The notes under the pieces are model-generated. The model ran no database searches, had not been told where the DNA came from, and was given only the letters and a program-made list of their open reading frames with translations. This document shows positions 17,125-27,587 of a DNA stretch of 39,409 bases, piece after piece (the stretch's first letter is position 1; each line of letters opens with the position of its first letter). Origin of the DNA: CAZSSM01 sp964609385 (GTDB lineage Bacteria; Planctomycetota; Planctomycetia; Isosphaerales; Isosphaeraceae); assembly GCA_964609385.1 (NCBI GenBank), contig CAZSSM010000064.1:1-39409 (forward strand), in the 5' to 3' direction. The position numbers and the translations under genes are program-made.

Positions 17125-18441
17125 TCAGAGGAGGTAAGGGGGCCTTTGCGGTCGGCTGAGGAACATATTGGCCGCCCCATCATCGACGAACTCGGCGCGT
17201 TCGGGATCAAACGTGAGGTCGCGTCCGAGCCACATGCAAATATTGGCCGCGTGTACTGTGCTCATGGAGCGGTACATGACCTCAGGATTGGCCACGGTCT
17301 GTTCCCGACTCTTGACGCAGTCGAAGAAATTCCGTGTGTGGTCCAAAGCGCGACCGGTCCGCTGTACGTAGTCTTCGACGAGCGTCTTGCTTTCTTCCAG
17401 AAGGGTCGGTGAGGAGACGTCGGGTTTCTCATAACCGTCAGCCACCGAGACGGAGCCTTCATCGCCTTCGAAGGTCATCCCGCACGAGCCCTTCCAGCCC
17501 TCACGCTGGAGGACCATCTCGATCCCGTTGGCGAACCGGGTGACCATGCCGTCGCCCGAGTCGTTGTCTACGTACTGGTAGAACAACGAAGACGTGTCGA
17601 GGCAATCGATTCCGGCTTGACCTTGGGCGAAGGTGTGCGCGCCCCACTCGCCGATGCAACTGGTATGGAAATCGTAGTGTCCGCGCCAGGCGCCTTGGAC
17701 ATAGGCGGCGTTATACGGTCGCGCGGGGCAGGGTCCGAGCCAGGCGTCCCAGTTAAGGACATCTTTGGTCGGCAGCGGCTGTGCGGTCAGCCAGTCGTGC
17801 CGCATAATCGCGTCGTCCCAAGGGGCGATGTGGGCGCGGACGGTCCGGATCGCGCCGAGTTTCCCGGAGCGGGCCAGCTCGATGGCAGCGACGAAGTTCG
17901 GTTCGCTGAGCCGCTGGGTGCCGGTCTGGTAGATCCGTCCGGTCTGTTGGGCGGTCTCGACGACGGCTTGACCCTCTTCAATCGTCATGCAGGAGGGCTT
18001 CTCGGAGTAGACGTCTTTGCCCGCCCGCATAGCCTTGATCGCGGCCAAGGCGTGCCAGCGGTCGCCGGTTGCGATTAGAACGGCGTCGATATCCTTGCGC
18101 GTGGCGAGAAATTCGTCCATATCGTCATAGGTTTTGCAGTCGGTGTTTCCGTACTGCTCGTCGGCGAGCTGTTTGATCGCCTTACGGCGGACGTCACGAA
18201 CGTCACAGATGGCGACGAACTGGACGTCGGGCTGGCCGAACATCCACTTGAGCACGAACGTGCCGCGGTTGCCCAAGCCGATACCGCCGAGAACGATCCG
18301 CTCGCTGGGAGCCGTCGCGCCGTCGCGGCCGAGGGCCGAGGCCGGGACGATCGTCGGAGCCAACGCCGCGCCGGCGATCGCACCGAGGAAGTCGCGGCGG
18401 CCCAGCCGCGACGTCGAACTCGTCGAGCCTTGAGGATTCAT
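17125..18441 (-). CDS. Gfo/Idh/MocA-family oxidoreductase with twin-arginine signal
   Basis: A 438-aa NAD(P)-dependent dehydrogenase of the Gfo/Idh/MocA family. The N-terminus has a twin-arginine signal, RLGRRDFLGAIAGAALAP, so it is exported folded with its cofactor. Rossmann motifs follow: GGIGLGNRG and VAICDVRD. AVLIATGDRWHA and the cofactor/active-site segment VYSEKPSCMT (near residue 147) are typical, with the catalytic-domain signature GEWGAHTFAQGQ further on. Members act on sugars, inositols or other polyols; the substrate cannot be told here. The start at 18441 has GGAG nine bases upstream and begins the TAT signal properly. It lies downstream of the CehA-like gene on the same strand after a ~270-base gap measured to that gene's stop. 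Confidence 0.92.
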   Translation of the reverse strand: MNPQGSTSSTSRLGRRDFLGAIAGAALAPTIVPASALGRDGATAPSERIVLGGIGLGNRGTFVLKWMFGQPDVQFVAICDVRDVRRKAIKQLADEQYGNTDCKTYDDMDEFLATRKDIDAVLIATGDRWHALAAIKAMRAGKDVYSEKPSCMTIEEGQAVVETAQQTGRIYQTGTQRLSEPNFVAAIELARSGKLGAIRTVRAHIAPWDDAIMRHDWLTAQPLPTKDVLNWDAWLGPCPARPYNAAYVQGAWRGHYDFHTSCIGEWGAHTFAQGQAGIDCLDTSSLFYQYVDNDSGDGMVTRFANGIEMVLQREGWKGSCGMTFEGDEGSVSVADGYEKPDVSSPTLLEESKTLVEDYVQRTGRALDHTRNFFDCVKSREQTVANPEVMYRSMSTVHAANICMWLGRDLTFDPERAEFVDDGAANMFLSRPQRPPYLL

Positions 18442-18707
18442 CGTGGTGTCTCCAGGAAGGATGGGGTCCCGACGTTCACTCGCGCCGGATCCCGGCGCAG
18501 CGTTAGTCGAGGGTTGGAGGAGGATGGGGCCGCGATGTCGATCCATCGGGTTGCCTGCGGCCCACGCTCCTCCATTCATCCTAACACGGGTCACCCGACG
18601 ATTCACAACCAATCGGACCAAGATCGAGAGATGCTGCCGGGCCAAATCGGCTCGAGAAAGGAACGCTTTGCGGACCCATTGCCAAATTTGGATTTGATGA
18701 TCACAAA

Positions 18708-21014
<2,307 letters not shown>

Positions 21015-21318
21015 CGCAAGGCTCCGGTTCGTCAGGGTTTCAGGATCGGGACAAAGGTCCGTCAATTTCGAGGCTAACCCGACCCGGATCGGGACGCAAA
21101 CGACAAGGCCCCGACGTTTCACTCGGGCTCGTAAGCCCGGATCGCCCTTACAACCGGGCCGACCCGGTTCTCGATGCGGCTTTCGGATCGGGGTCGGAGC
21201 GCGGATCTGCCGATGAGAGGCATCGGAACGGTTCGGCGTGTCGGAGCGCGCCTAACCCGGGCGTTCTTTCCAGGATGGAACGCCGGATCTCCGGAGAATC
21301 GGTCGTAGGAGGCGATCC
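21015..21318. other. Divergent promoter region
   Basis: Roughly 300 bases between the CehA-like gene and the second surface-protein gene, transcribed away from each other. It contains a perfect 6-bp stem with four-base loop at 21124-21139 (CGGGCT-CGTA-AGCCCG). No promoter boxes can be assigned reliably. Confidence 0.45.
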
Positions 21319-22923
21319 ATGGGACAGAGCCAATTCAGCGTCTGGGAGCCCGATCCGAGTCGTCGACGCCGAACGACCCGACGATCGTGGGCGTTGGAGT
21401 CCCTGGAAGAGCGTCAGTTGTTGACCACCTGGTCGTTCCACGGCGTCCCTCTGCCGGGCCAATCGGGCGGTCCCCCAGCCGGTCCAGCTCAAGTGAGTCG
21501 GGCGACGGTCCCAGTCCAAACGCCGGTCGCCTTGGGATCGCTGCTCGACGTCGCGACGCACCCCGGTCCGGCCAGCGCGGTCAACCTCGACACGTTGACC
21601 TTCGATGGTGGCCCTGCCGGGTTGCAAACCTTGACGGTTGGGGAGTTGATTCGGGTCGAGGTGTTGGACTACGCGGTTGCCACGACGATCCCGAACGAGA
21701 TCGCCGTGCTGGGGACGCCGAACAACCCGGCCGGTCCCGCGTTCGGCCAACGTGCCGCGACTCTGGAAGACATGGCGATCAACTCGAACTTGAATAACCC
21801 AAGCGTCGATTCGGGAATCCTGCTCCAGTTCGTCAGCGATGATGGAACGCCGGTCCCACTGGTCAACCGGCCGGGATCGGACTTCGTGCTCTTCGACGTC
21901 AGCCCGCCGGTCGGCACGGTCCCGCCTAGTGGGGGCGATCCGACGATGGGCCTCGACCCGTTCCGGATCAGCGGTGTGCTCGACGAACCGGGATCGCCTC
22001 CGGATCCGGCCCGGACGGCCGTCTTCGGCGCTGACGCGTACACCTTCTTGAGCGAGGACGGATTGGCAGCCGACGTCTCGTTTTTCAATCCCGGTCCCGG
22101 CGAGGTGATTGACTCATTGGCGGCGCTCGAGTCGGCTACGCTGGTCAACGTCCAGCCGCCGGGTGCACCGGTGCCGGCCCTATTCAGCCTGAACCTCTTC
22201 GGCGCGGCGATCGATCTGAGCGATCTCGGCTTCGCGGATGGCGAGGCCGTCTCGCAATTCCGCGTCCAATCCTTTGGCGACACCTTCGGGGTCGATCCGA
22301 GCTTCATCGGCGGGATTCCCCAGACGCCGGGTCGCGGACCGATCGTCACCTCGGTCCTTCGCGCCGGGTTCCATGCCATGTCCACACAGATCGTGTTGAC
22401 GTTCGACGAGCAACTCGACCCGACCACCGCAACGAGCACGAGCAACTACACGCTCGTCGACTCGGCCTTCGACGGCGAACTCCGGACCCTCGACGACCAG
22501 TTTCTCACGCCCGTCTCGACCACCTATGATGCCGGGGCACAATCGGTGACACTCGACTTTGGTCGGCCGATCGGCCTGTTTCGTCCGCTGTTGCTGATGG
22601 CCAACGGGACGTTGCCCGACGCGATCCGTGATCTCGGCGGCGAGCCTCTCGACGGAGACCGTGACGGCGAGCCTGGGGACGACTTCGTGACCGTGCTCGA
22701 CGAACGCGTCTTGGTCCGCAACGGTCCCGACTTGAGCCGGGTCGGCCTACCCCAAGGGCCCCAAATGAGCAACACACTGGCCCAACGCTTCGGCGCTTTG
22801 GCCGGACGTGGGCTCTCGAGCCGACCGGCCATCCGGTTCATCATCGCCAATGGCATCCCCGACCTGCTCGATGGACCACCCTTTGGTGATTTCACTGAAG
22901 GGTTCGACGACCTCGACGATTAA
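21319..22923 (+). CDS. Exported protein with planctomycete LESLEERQLLT N-terminus and an Ig-like region
   Basis: A 534-aa protein that begins with a basic stretch and LESLEERQLLTTW, the same kind of N-terminus as the beta-helix protein at 5514-8168. That motif marks large exported planctomycete proteins. The middle is low in cysteine and rich in Gly, Pro and Asp, and not recognised. Around residues 345-460 the pattern FHAMSTQIVLTFDEQLDPTT, then NYTLVDS, then AGAQSVTLDFGRPI and LLLMANGTLPDAI resembles bacterial Ig-like (SbsA/Big_5-type) domains. The tail is acidic (DFTEGFDDLDD). AGGAGG seven bases before ATG 21319 fixes the start. A cell-surface or secreted structural role is inferred. Confidence 0.8.
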   Translation: MGQSQFSVWEPDPSRRRRTTRRSWALESLEERQLLTTWSFHGVPLPGQSGGPPAGPAQVSRATVPVQTPVALGSLLDVATHPGPASAVNLDTLTFDGGPAGLQTLTVGELIRVEVLDYAVATTIPNEIAVLGTPNNPAGPAFGQRAATLEDMAINSNLNNPSVDSGILLQFVSDDGTPVPLVNRPGSDFVLFDVSPPVGTVPPSGGDPTMGLDPFRISGVLDEPGSPPDPARTAVFGADAYTFLSEDGLAADVSFFNPGPGEVIDSLAALESATLVNVQPPGAPVPALFSLNLFGAAIDLSDLGFADGEAVSQFRVQSFGDTFGVDPSFIGGIPQTPGRGPIVTSVLRAGFHAMSTQIVLTFDEQLDPTTATSTSNYTLVDSAFDGELRTLDDQFLTPVSTTYDAGAQSVTLDFGRPIGLFRPLLLMANGTLPDAIRDLGGEPLDGDRDGEPGDDFVTVLDERVLVRNGPDLSRVGLPQGPQMSNTLAQRFGALAGRGLSSRPAIRFIIANGIPDLLDGPPFGDFTEGFDDLDD

Positions 22924-22960
22924 CCGTAGGCGACCAGGTGACACTCGGGAGCCAACATAC

Positions 22961-23006
22961 CGCTCATCGACCTGGCACTACTGACCAGGCTCCGGGTCGA
23001 CGAGCG
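22961..23006. terminator. Probable bidirectional terminator
   Basis: Arms 22961-22972 and 22995-23006 pair at 11 of 12 positions (CGCTCATCGACC against GGTCGACGAGCG). A smaller nested CCTGG/CCAGG pair lies in the loop. It is located between two converging genes, without a U-tract. Confidence 0.5.
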
Positions 23007-23050
23007 ATGGAATCGTCGCCAGATTGATAACTGATAAGTCGATCATCGCT

Positions 23051-23485
23051 TCAGAACGTGACTCCGAACACGAAGCGAGCGTAGTAAGCGGTGACGCAAG
23101 CAATCCCCATGAGGGCGGCAATCAGGATCAGGCAACCGCCTGACTTGCGTGTCTTTGCGCTGATTTCGAGGTTCGGTCGACTGGGCGTACCCATCGGAGT
23201 CGTTGGGGTAGGCATCGATGTTGGTGAGTTGGTCGGTCGTGTGCCGGTCGGAGGAATCGGCGCCGAAGGGATTGGCGGCGGTCCGGACCCTGTGGGGAGA
23301 TTGGTGAAGAGCGTCACATGCGCACTGGCGGGTTGCCAACCGCTGTCCATCCCTTGGGTCCAGATGTGATCGTTGGGCTGGACACGACCATCGCGCGCCA
23401 TCTCATGAAGCTGTTGCGAGTTGACTGGACCGTACGACTGGCCACCTCGGGCGATATACCATTCGCGCTCCGACGGGTTCGGCAT
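23051..23485 (-). CDS. GYF_2 (DUF4339) domain membrane protein
   Basis: A 144-aa protein. Residues ~7-55 form a GYF_2 domain: EREWYIARGGQSYGPVNSQQ followed by LHEMARDGRVQPNDHIWTQG and a GW pair, which is the canonical pattern. A Pro/Thr/Ser-rich linker follows, and then one transmembrane helix near the C-terminus (GGCLILIAALMGIACVTAYY). GYF_2 domains are thought to bind proline-rich peptides. The gene starts 12 bases after the sialidase stop, with GAGGAG before the ATG inside that gap, so the two are probably co-transcribed. The frame is open upstream to 23626 inside the sialidase gene, but that extension is an overlap artefact. Confidence 0.85.
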   Translation of the reverse strand: MPNPSEREWYIARGGQSYGPVNSQQLHEMARDGRVQPNDHIWTQGMDSGWQPASAHVTLFTNLPTGSGPPPIPSAPIPPTGTRPTNSPTSMPTPTTPMGTPSRPNLEISAKTRKSGGCLILIAALMGIACVTAYYARFVFGVTF

Positions 23486-23496
23486 GGGCAAACTCC

Positions 23497-25377
23497 TCAG
23501 TCGTTGACCGGTCGATCGGTTCGGGACAGGGAGACCGCCTCGGAAACGTGGAGGGGGCGATCGTAGAGGCGGAGGCGATGGAGGTTGCCGAAGAGACCGT
23601 CCCCTGGCTGATCGATCCGGATCCATTGTCCGTTGACCGACGTCAACGTATCGGGGATTCGACCCCAGCCGAATTGTCGGACTGCCCCACCGTCATTGAG
23701 GTGGCCATCGACCACAAACAGGATGAGGCGCGGTCCCCCCTCGACGATCGCGACGACGTGCTGCCAACGGCCGACGACGATCGTCCCGGGATGTGTCCCC
23801 GGGTCGGAGTCCCAGGTCGACTCAACCTCACCGTCGGCGAGTGTCAACCCAAGGGTCGAGCGGTCGGTCGTTGCCAAGCGGATCCCACGGCCGGCTTCGT
23901 CTCGAGTGTCGAGCACAACCTGGCCGGCGGTCAATTCGTCGAACCGGACCCAGGCCTCGATGGTGAACCCTTCGCCCTCGACCAACGACGGCAGTTCGGG
24001 CCATTCGGGAACCGGATCCTGGCCGGACCATTCCCAGATCGGCTCGGAAACCGGCGTGACCTCATCCTCAAGCTGACCCCAGAGCCCTTCCAGTAATGTC
24101 CGGTCGATCGGGTGGACGCGGGCGACGGTCTTTTGGGTCTCGGTGATGTAGACTCGACCGCCGTCCTCAATGAAGTCGGGATAGCTGATCCGAACGCTCG
24201 GGTCGGGATCATAGAGGACGATCTCGGGCTCGGACCAGTGAATGGTCCCGTCGCGTTCGACTCCCCCGGACAGCCACGCCGGGTTGCGGTCGTCATACGG
24301 GTTCCAGCCGGGCCGATGAACCGCTTCGCCTCCATGGTTGTGGAACCAATAGAGGTATTTGCCATTCGAGAGCTTGCGGATGAAGTTGGCGGCGCGGGGG
24401 TTCTTGAACGGCTTCCCGCCGGGGCGTCGGGCCATATAGGCTGGTTCGGACCAAGTCCGGCCCCGGTCTCGGCTCTGGACCGCACACGGGTAACCATCGA
24501 TCGTCCGATAGGTGGCGTAGAGTGAGCCGTTCTCGAGGGCGACGAGGTTGGCCTCCTCGGCGATCGGCCCCTTCGGTGCGCGGAGTCCCGAGTCCCCCTC
24601 TGGGAAGAGGTGCCAGGTGTGTCGAACCGGATCGGGTTCGGAGAGCAGGTTCGGGCTGACCATGACGCATCCCCTGGAGGTGACCAGAGTGCCGGGCGCC
24701 CCCCATTTGCCCACTTTGGAGAACCCGAAGAAGACCGTATCGCGATCGATGATCGGCTTGCCCACTCCCCAGAACAGCAAAGTCTGACCCGCGAACGGAT
24801 TGGTTCGATCGATTTCCATCAGGCGCATTGGGATCTCGAAACGCCGATCGGACCAGGTGTGGCCCCCGTCGTCGGAATACCGATAGGCGTAGGTGCCGAG
24901 CGTATCGACCCGCCGACGAGCATAGGCGTTGTTGCTGGGGACCTCAGTGACACGATCCCTATTGTAGGTGTAGAAGACGTAAATTCGTCCGTCGGGTGTG
25001 ATCAGGGGCATGGCCCAGGACGCCGCGGGGCCGTCCGATGGCTCGATGGCGATGAGTGGTGACCAGGTCATGCCGCGGTCCAGGCTGATGGTCGCCGCGA
25101 CGTGTTGGCCCGCCTCGCCCTCCGATCCCGAACCGGTCGTGAGGGTGCAGACCCAACCGCCGTCCGGACGAACCACCACGTAAGGCTGGTCACAGTACCC
25201 TTCATCGGGAATCACACGACCGTGTTGGATGTTCCTTGGATCGCGACTCGGTTCATTGGCCGCAATCTGTCGATCGGCCAGCATCAACGTGAGCAGAATC
25301 AAGATCACAAGTGGTAGGGGATTCGGGGTCGATCGTCGTCGAGTGCTGGGTCGGTCTTCTTGGACTCGAAGGGACAT
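23497..25377 (-). CDS. Exported BNR-repeat sialidase-family protein with LamG-like C-terminus
   Basis: A 626-aa exported protein. A signal peptide or anchor (PLPLVILILLTLMLADRQ) precedes a beta-propeller with three clear Asp-boxes: SLDRGMTWSP, SDDGGHTWSD and SRDRGRTWSE. This is the sialidase/neuraminidase superfamily, though many planctomycete members may act on other sugars or none. The C-terminal ~190 residues resemble a LamG/concanavalin domain (FTIEAWVRFDELTAGQVVLD, then GRWQHVVAIVEGG and GNLHRLRLYDRPL). The start at 25377 gives a normal signal sequence and has GAGG about ten bases upstream. Upstream on the same strand are PIG-L and NagB-like genes (183-base gap), downstream the GYF_2 gene, suggesting a glycan-processing group. 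Confidence 0.87.
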   Translation of the reverse strand: MSLRVQEDRPSTRRRSTPNPLPLVILILLTLMLADRQIAANEPSRDPRNIQHGRVIPDEGYCDQPYVVVRPDGGWVCTLTTGSGSEGEAGQHVAATISLDRGMTWSPLIAIEPSDGPAASWAMPLITPDGRIYVFYTYNRDRVTEVPSNNAYARRRVDTLGTYAYRYSDDGGHTWSDRRFEIPMRLMEIDRTNPFAGQTLLFWGVGKPIIDRDTVFFGFSKVGKWGAPGTLVTSRGCVMVSPNLLSEPDPVRHTWHLFPEGDSGLRAPKGPIAEEANLVALENGSLYATYRTIDGYPCAVQSRDRGRTWSEPAYMARRPGGKPFKNPRAANFIRKLSNGKYLYWFHNHGGEAVHRPGWNPYDDRNPAWLSGGVERDGTIHWSEPEIVLYDPDPSVRISYPDFIEDGGRVYITETQKTVARVHPIDRTLLEGLWGQLEDEVTPVSEPIWEWSGQDPVPEWPELPSLVEGEGFTIEAWVRFDELTAGQVVLDTRDEAGRGIRLATTDRSTLGLTLADGEVESTWDSDPGTHPGTIVVGRWQHVVAIVEGGPRLILFVVDGHLNDGGAVRQFGWGRIPDTLTSVNGQWIRIDQPGDGLFGNLHRLRLYDRPLHVSEAVSLSRTDRPVND

Positions 25378-25560
25378 GATGTGCTGACCTCGCGGGGTCG
25401 ATGTAATGCGGTCGGCATGGCCTAAACACAGCTTACGCGAATGCCAGCGCGTCCTGTAGGCGGTCGTCTCCAATCGTTGGAGCGATTGCGCTCGAGTCGA
25501 GATCGGAGTGGATAACGTCGAGTGGAGTCGGCGGTCTTGGCCGGTCTGCCTCGGGAGTCA

Positions 25561-26358
25561 TCAGCGGAATGTCGGATCGCGATCGACTTCGAGGGGGATC
25601 ACCTTTGGGCCGAGTTGGTCGCGGAGCGGATCGTCGGTCTCTCCGCATAATCCGAGCGGATTATGTCGGCGCCAACCCTCGGCATATTGGCAACCGACGG
25701 TCAGAACTCCCATCTCGCGCGAGTACGCCCGCATCGTGTTGAGGTACGCATCCATTCCCTGACTATGGTCCAACCATTCCTTCTGGCTGGTGTGCTCGGC
25801 CAGCAGGGCCCTCTTCTCATCGAGGACCTCATCGATAGTGACGAGCACGTTGGGACGGACGAATCTCCCGAGCCCATCGCGGTTGCCGTGCGGCTGCGCA
25901 TGGTAGAGCGTCAACGGGCCAGGGATGGGGGCTCGGGGTGGATCGACAGGGAAATTCGGCATTCCTCGACAGAACGCGGCCGTCACGGCGAGCCGACAGG
26001 CGTTCATGTGATCTTCCATGTAGTCGTCGGGCGACGGGATCAGGAGGATCTCCGGCGCGACCTGGCGGACGATCGATGCCAGCCGAGCCAACAAGCTCTT
26101 CTCATAGAAGATCTCCAGATCGGACACCAGCGGCGGGTGGAAGGTCGCCCCCAGCCTGTCGGCTGCCGACTGTGCTTCGCGGAGTCGGATCGCAGCGGTC
26201 GTCGTTCGATCGGTTGCGACCGCCCCGCAGCAGCCGTCCGCGATGTTGAGGTAATGCAATTCGCAGCCGGATCGACGTAACAGCAACATCGTGCCGGCCA
26301 TCCCGAACTCGATGTCGTCTGGATGTGCGGCGATGGCCATGACGCGCGGGGCGGCCAT
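25561..26358 (-). CDS. PIG-L family deacetylase
   Basis: A 265-aa zinc-dependent deacetylase of the PIG-L/LmbE family, which removes acetyl groups from N-acetylglucosamine-containing substrates (or, in relatives, makes mycothiol or bacillithiol precursors). The zinc motif A-H-P-D-D-I-E-F-G is at residues 11-19, the third ligand is probably His in MEDHMNACR, and IPSPDDYMEDH is the conserved second half of the site. ATG 26358 starts 2 bases after the NagB-like stop (26361-26363), so the genes are translationally linked. A TTG at 26364 is a weaker alternative. Its partner suggests deacetylation of an amino sugar that the NagB-like enzyme then uses. Confidence 0.93.
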   Translation of the reverse strand: MAAPRVMAIAAHPDDIEFGMAGTMLLLRRSGCELHYLNIADGCCGAVATDRTTTAAIRLREAQSAADRLGATFHPPLVSDLEIFYEKSLLARLASIVRQVAPEILLIPSPDDYMEDHMNACRLAVTAAFCRGMPNFPVDPPRAPIPGPLTLYHAQPHGNRDGLGRFVRPNVLVTIDEVLDEKRALLAEHTSQKEWLDHSQGMDAYLNTMRAYSREMGVLTVGCQYAEGWRRHNPLGLCGETDDPLRDQLGPKVIPLEVDRDPTFR

Positions 26359-26360
26359 GC

Positions 26361-27287
26361 TCAATGCATCTCCACGGAACAGGTTCCCAGGCCGGACCGA
26401 AGGATATGGAAGCGGACGTTCGGATGATCAGCCAACAGCGACATCGGTACGGCGGTATCGATGAGTTTCTTGGACACCATGAGCGTGGTGAGGCGGATCC
26501 CGAAGGGGTTGTCGTGGTGACCGGGGTGCCAGATCGAGATGCGATCGGCGCGCCAGGTCTCAACTGGCCCGACGGTGACGGCCTGACTGGGCACATTCTG
26601 GACCGCACCCCCGCCGGAGGTCCGCGCGTTCTGCATGAGCGTCATCGGGTGCAGTTCGACCAGTCTCGTGCCGAGTCTTCGATACTGTTCGGGTGGCGGC
26701 GGCTCATCCTGATAAGCGCCCTCACGGCGCGGTGGGTCGTTGAAGGCCCAGTGCTTGACCTCGCCTTGACCCCCTTGCATGACCGCACAGCGAACCCCGT
26801 CCCAACTGGCCACATAGGGTGCGGGGTCGACCCCAGGGAAGTGGAGATGCTCTTCGGGCATGGCCAGGTCGGATCGGATCCGATCGAAGCAGAGGTCGCG
26901 GTCGGCTTTGGCGAAGCCGAGGGGGAAGTCCGGCCCGACCTCCTGTCCATCGACGACCCATTCGTCCATGCCCCAGAAGTGCGCGTCCCAGAGCGACAGG
27001 TTCAGTTCGTTGACCAACCGGGCCACCAACGGGAGCTGCTCGGTCGGTCCGATCGGTCCACAGATCCCGACCGGATTATCGGCGGTGGCTTGCCGCCAGG
27101 CCTCGATGTATTCCAGAGCCTCGGCCAGGAAGAAGTCCTCAGCGGTCTCGTAGAAGCGGACCTCGAACCCGTCGCGGCTCAAACCCCGCACGTCGTCCTC
27201 GGTCAGCCGCGCCGCGTCGTCGAGGATTTCCCGGTCCAGCGTCGTGTAATCCCACCATCCTGGGGCGACTTGGCTTTGCGGACGCAT
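26361..27287 (-). CDS. Glucosamine-6-phosphate deaminase-like protein (NagB/RpiA/6PGL fold)
   Basis: A 308-aa protein of the NagB/SugarP_isomerase superfamily. Conserved positions include VGICGPIGPTEQLPLVARL (the phosphate loop), FWGMDEWVVDGQE near residue 106 (catalytic Asp region), and KHWAFNDPP (equivalent of the FNEP motif). Deamination of glucosamine-6-phosphate to fructose-6-phosphate is the family reaction, but the loops differ enough from classic NagB that the substrate is uncertain. GAGGAG nine bases upstream fixes the start at 27287, before MRPQSQVAPGWWDYTTLD. It is followed almost without gap by the PIG-L deacetylase gene. Confidence 0.85.
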   Translation of the reverse strand: MRPQSQVAPGWWDYTTLDREILDDAARLTEDDVRGLSRDGFEVRFYETAEDFFLAEALEYIEAWRQATADNPVGICGPIGPTEQLPLVARLVNELNLSLWDAHFWGMDEWVVDGQEVGPDFPLGFAKADRDLCFDRIRSDLAMPEEHLHFPGVDPAPYVASWDGVRCAVMQGGQGEVKHWAFNDPPRREGAYQDEPPPPEQYRRLGTRLVELHPMTLMQNARTSGGGAVQNVPSQAVTVGPVETWRADRISIWHPGHHDNPFGIRLTTLMVSKKLIDTAVPMSLLADHPNVRFHILRSGLGTCSVEMH

Positions 27288-27587
27288 GGCAAGGATCTCC
27301 TCGATCTGCGTGCGTTGCGGTCCTGGACCGCCATCTTTCGTTGATGAACCGATCGAAGACCCGTCCGGGGTCGACATCATCCAACCCCGGTCCGGTCACC
27401 TCCCGAATCAGAGTTTCAAGGCTCGCCTGCCCGTCGGCCCGGGTCAAGCCCCCATCAACGAACCGACTTAGGGCAGGGGGATTGCTTTTTGGCTCCCCGG
27501 AATATCTTGACGGATTCACGTTCCTTAGGATGGGCATCGCGTGAATCACTGATCGAAGCCGTTTGGCTTTTCAATAAAGGAGCAATC
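27288..27587. other. Divergent spacer with an unassigned minus-strand frame
   Basis: Three hundred bases between the NagB-like gene and the beta-helix gene. A minus-strand frame from about 27537 reads ALSRFVDGGLTRADGQASLE, then TLIREVTGPGLDDVDPGRVF, then DRFINERW near 27345, with a protein-like composition, and runs into the NagB-like gene out of frame. I do not recognise it; it may be a gene remnant or a small unannotated gene. No ribosome binding site is clear for it. Confidence 0.4.
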
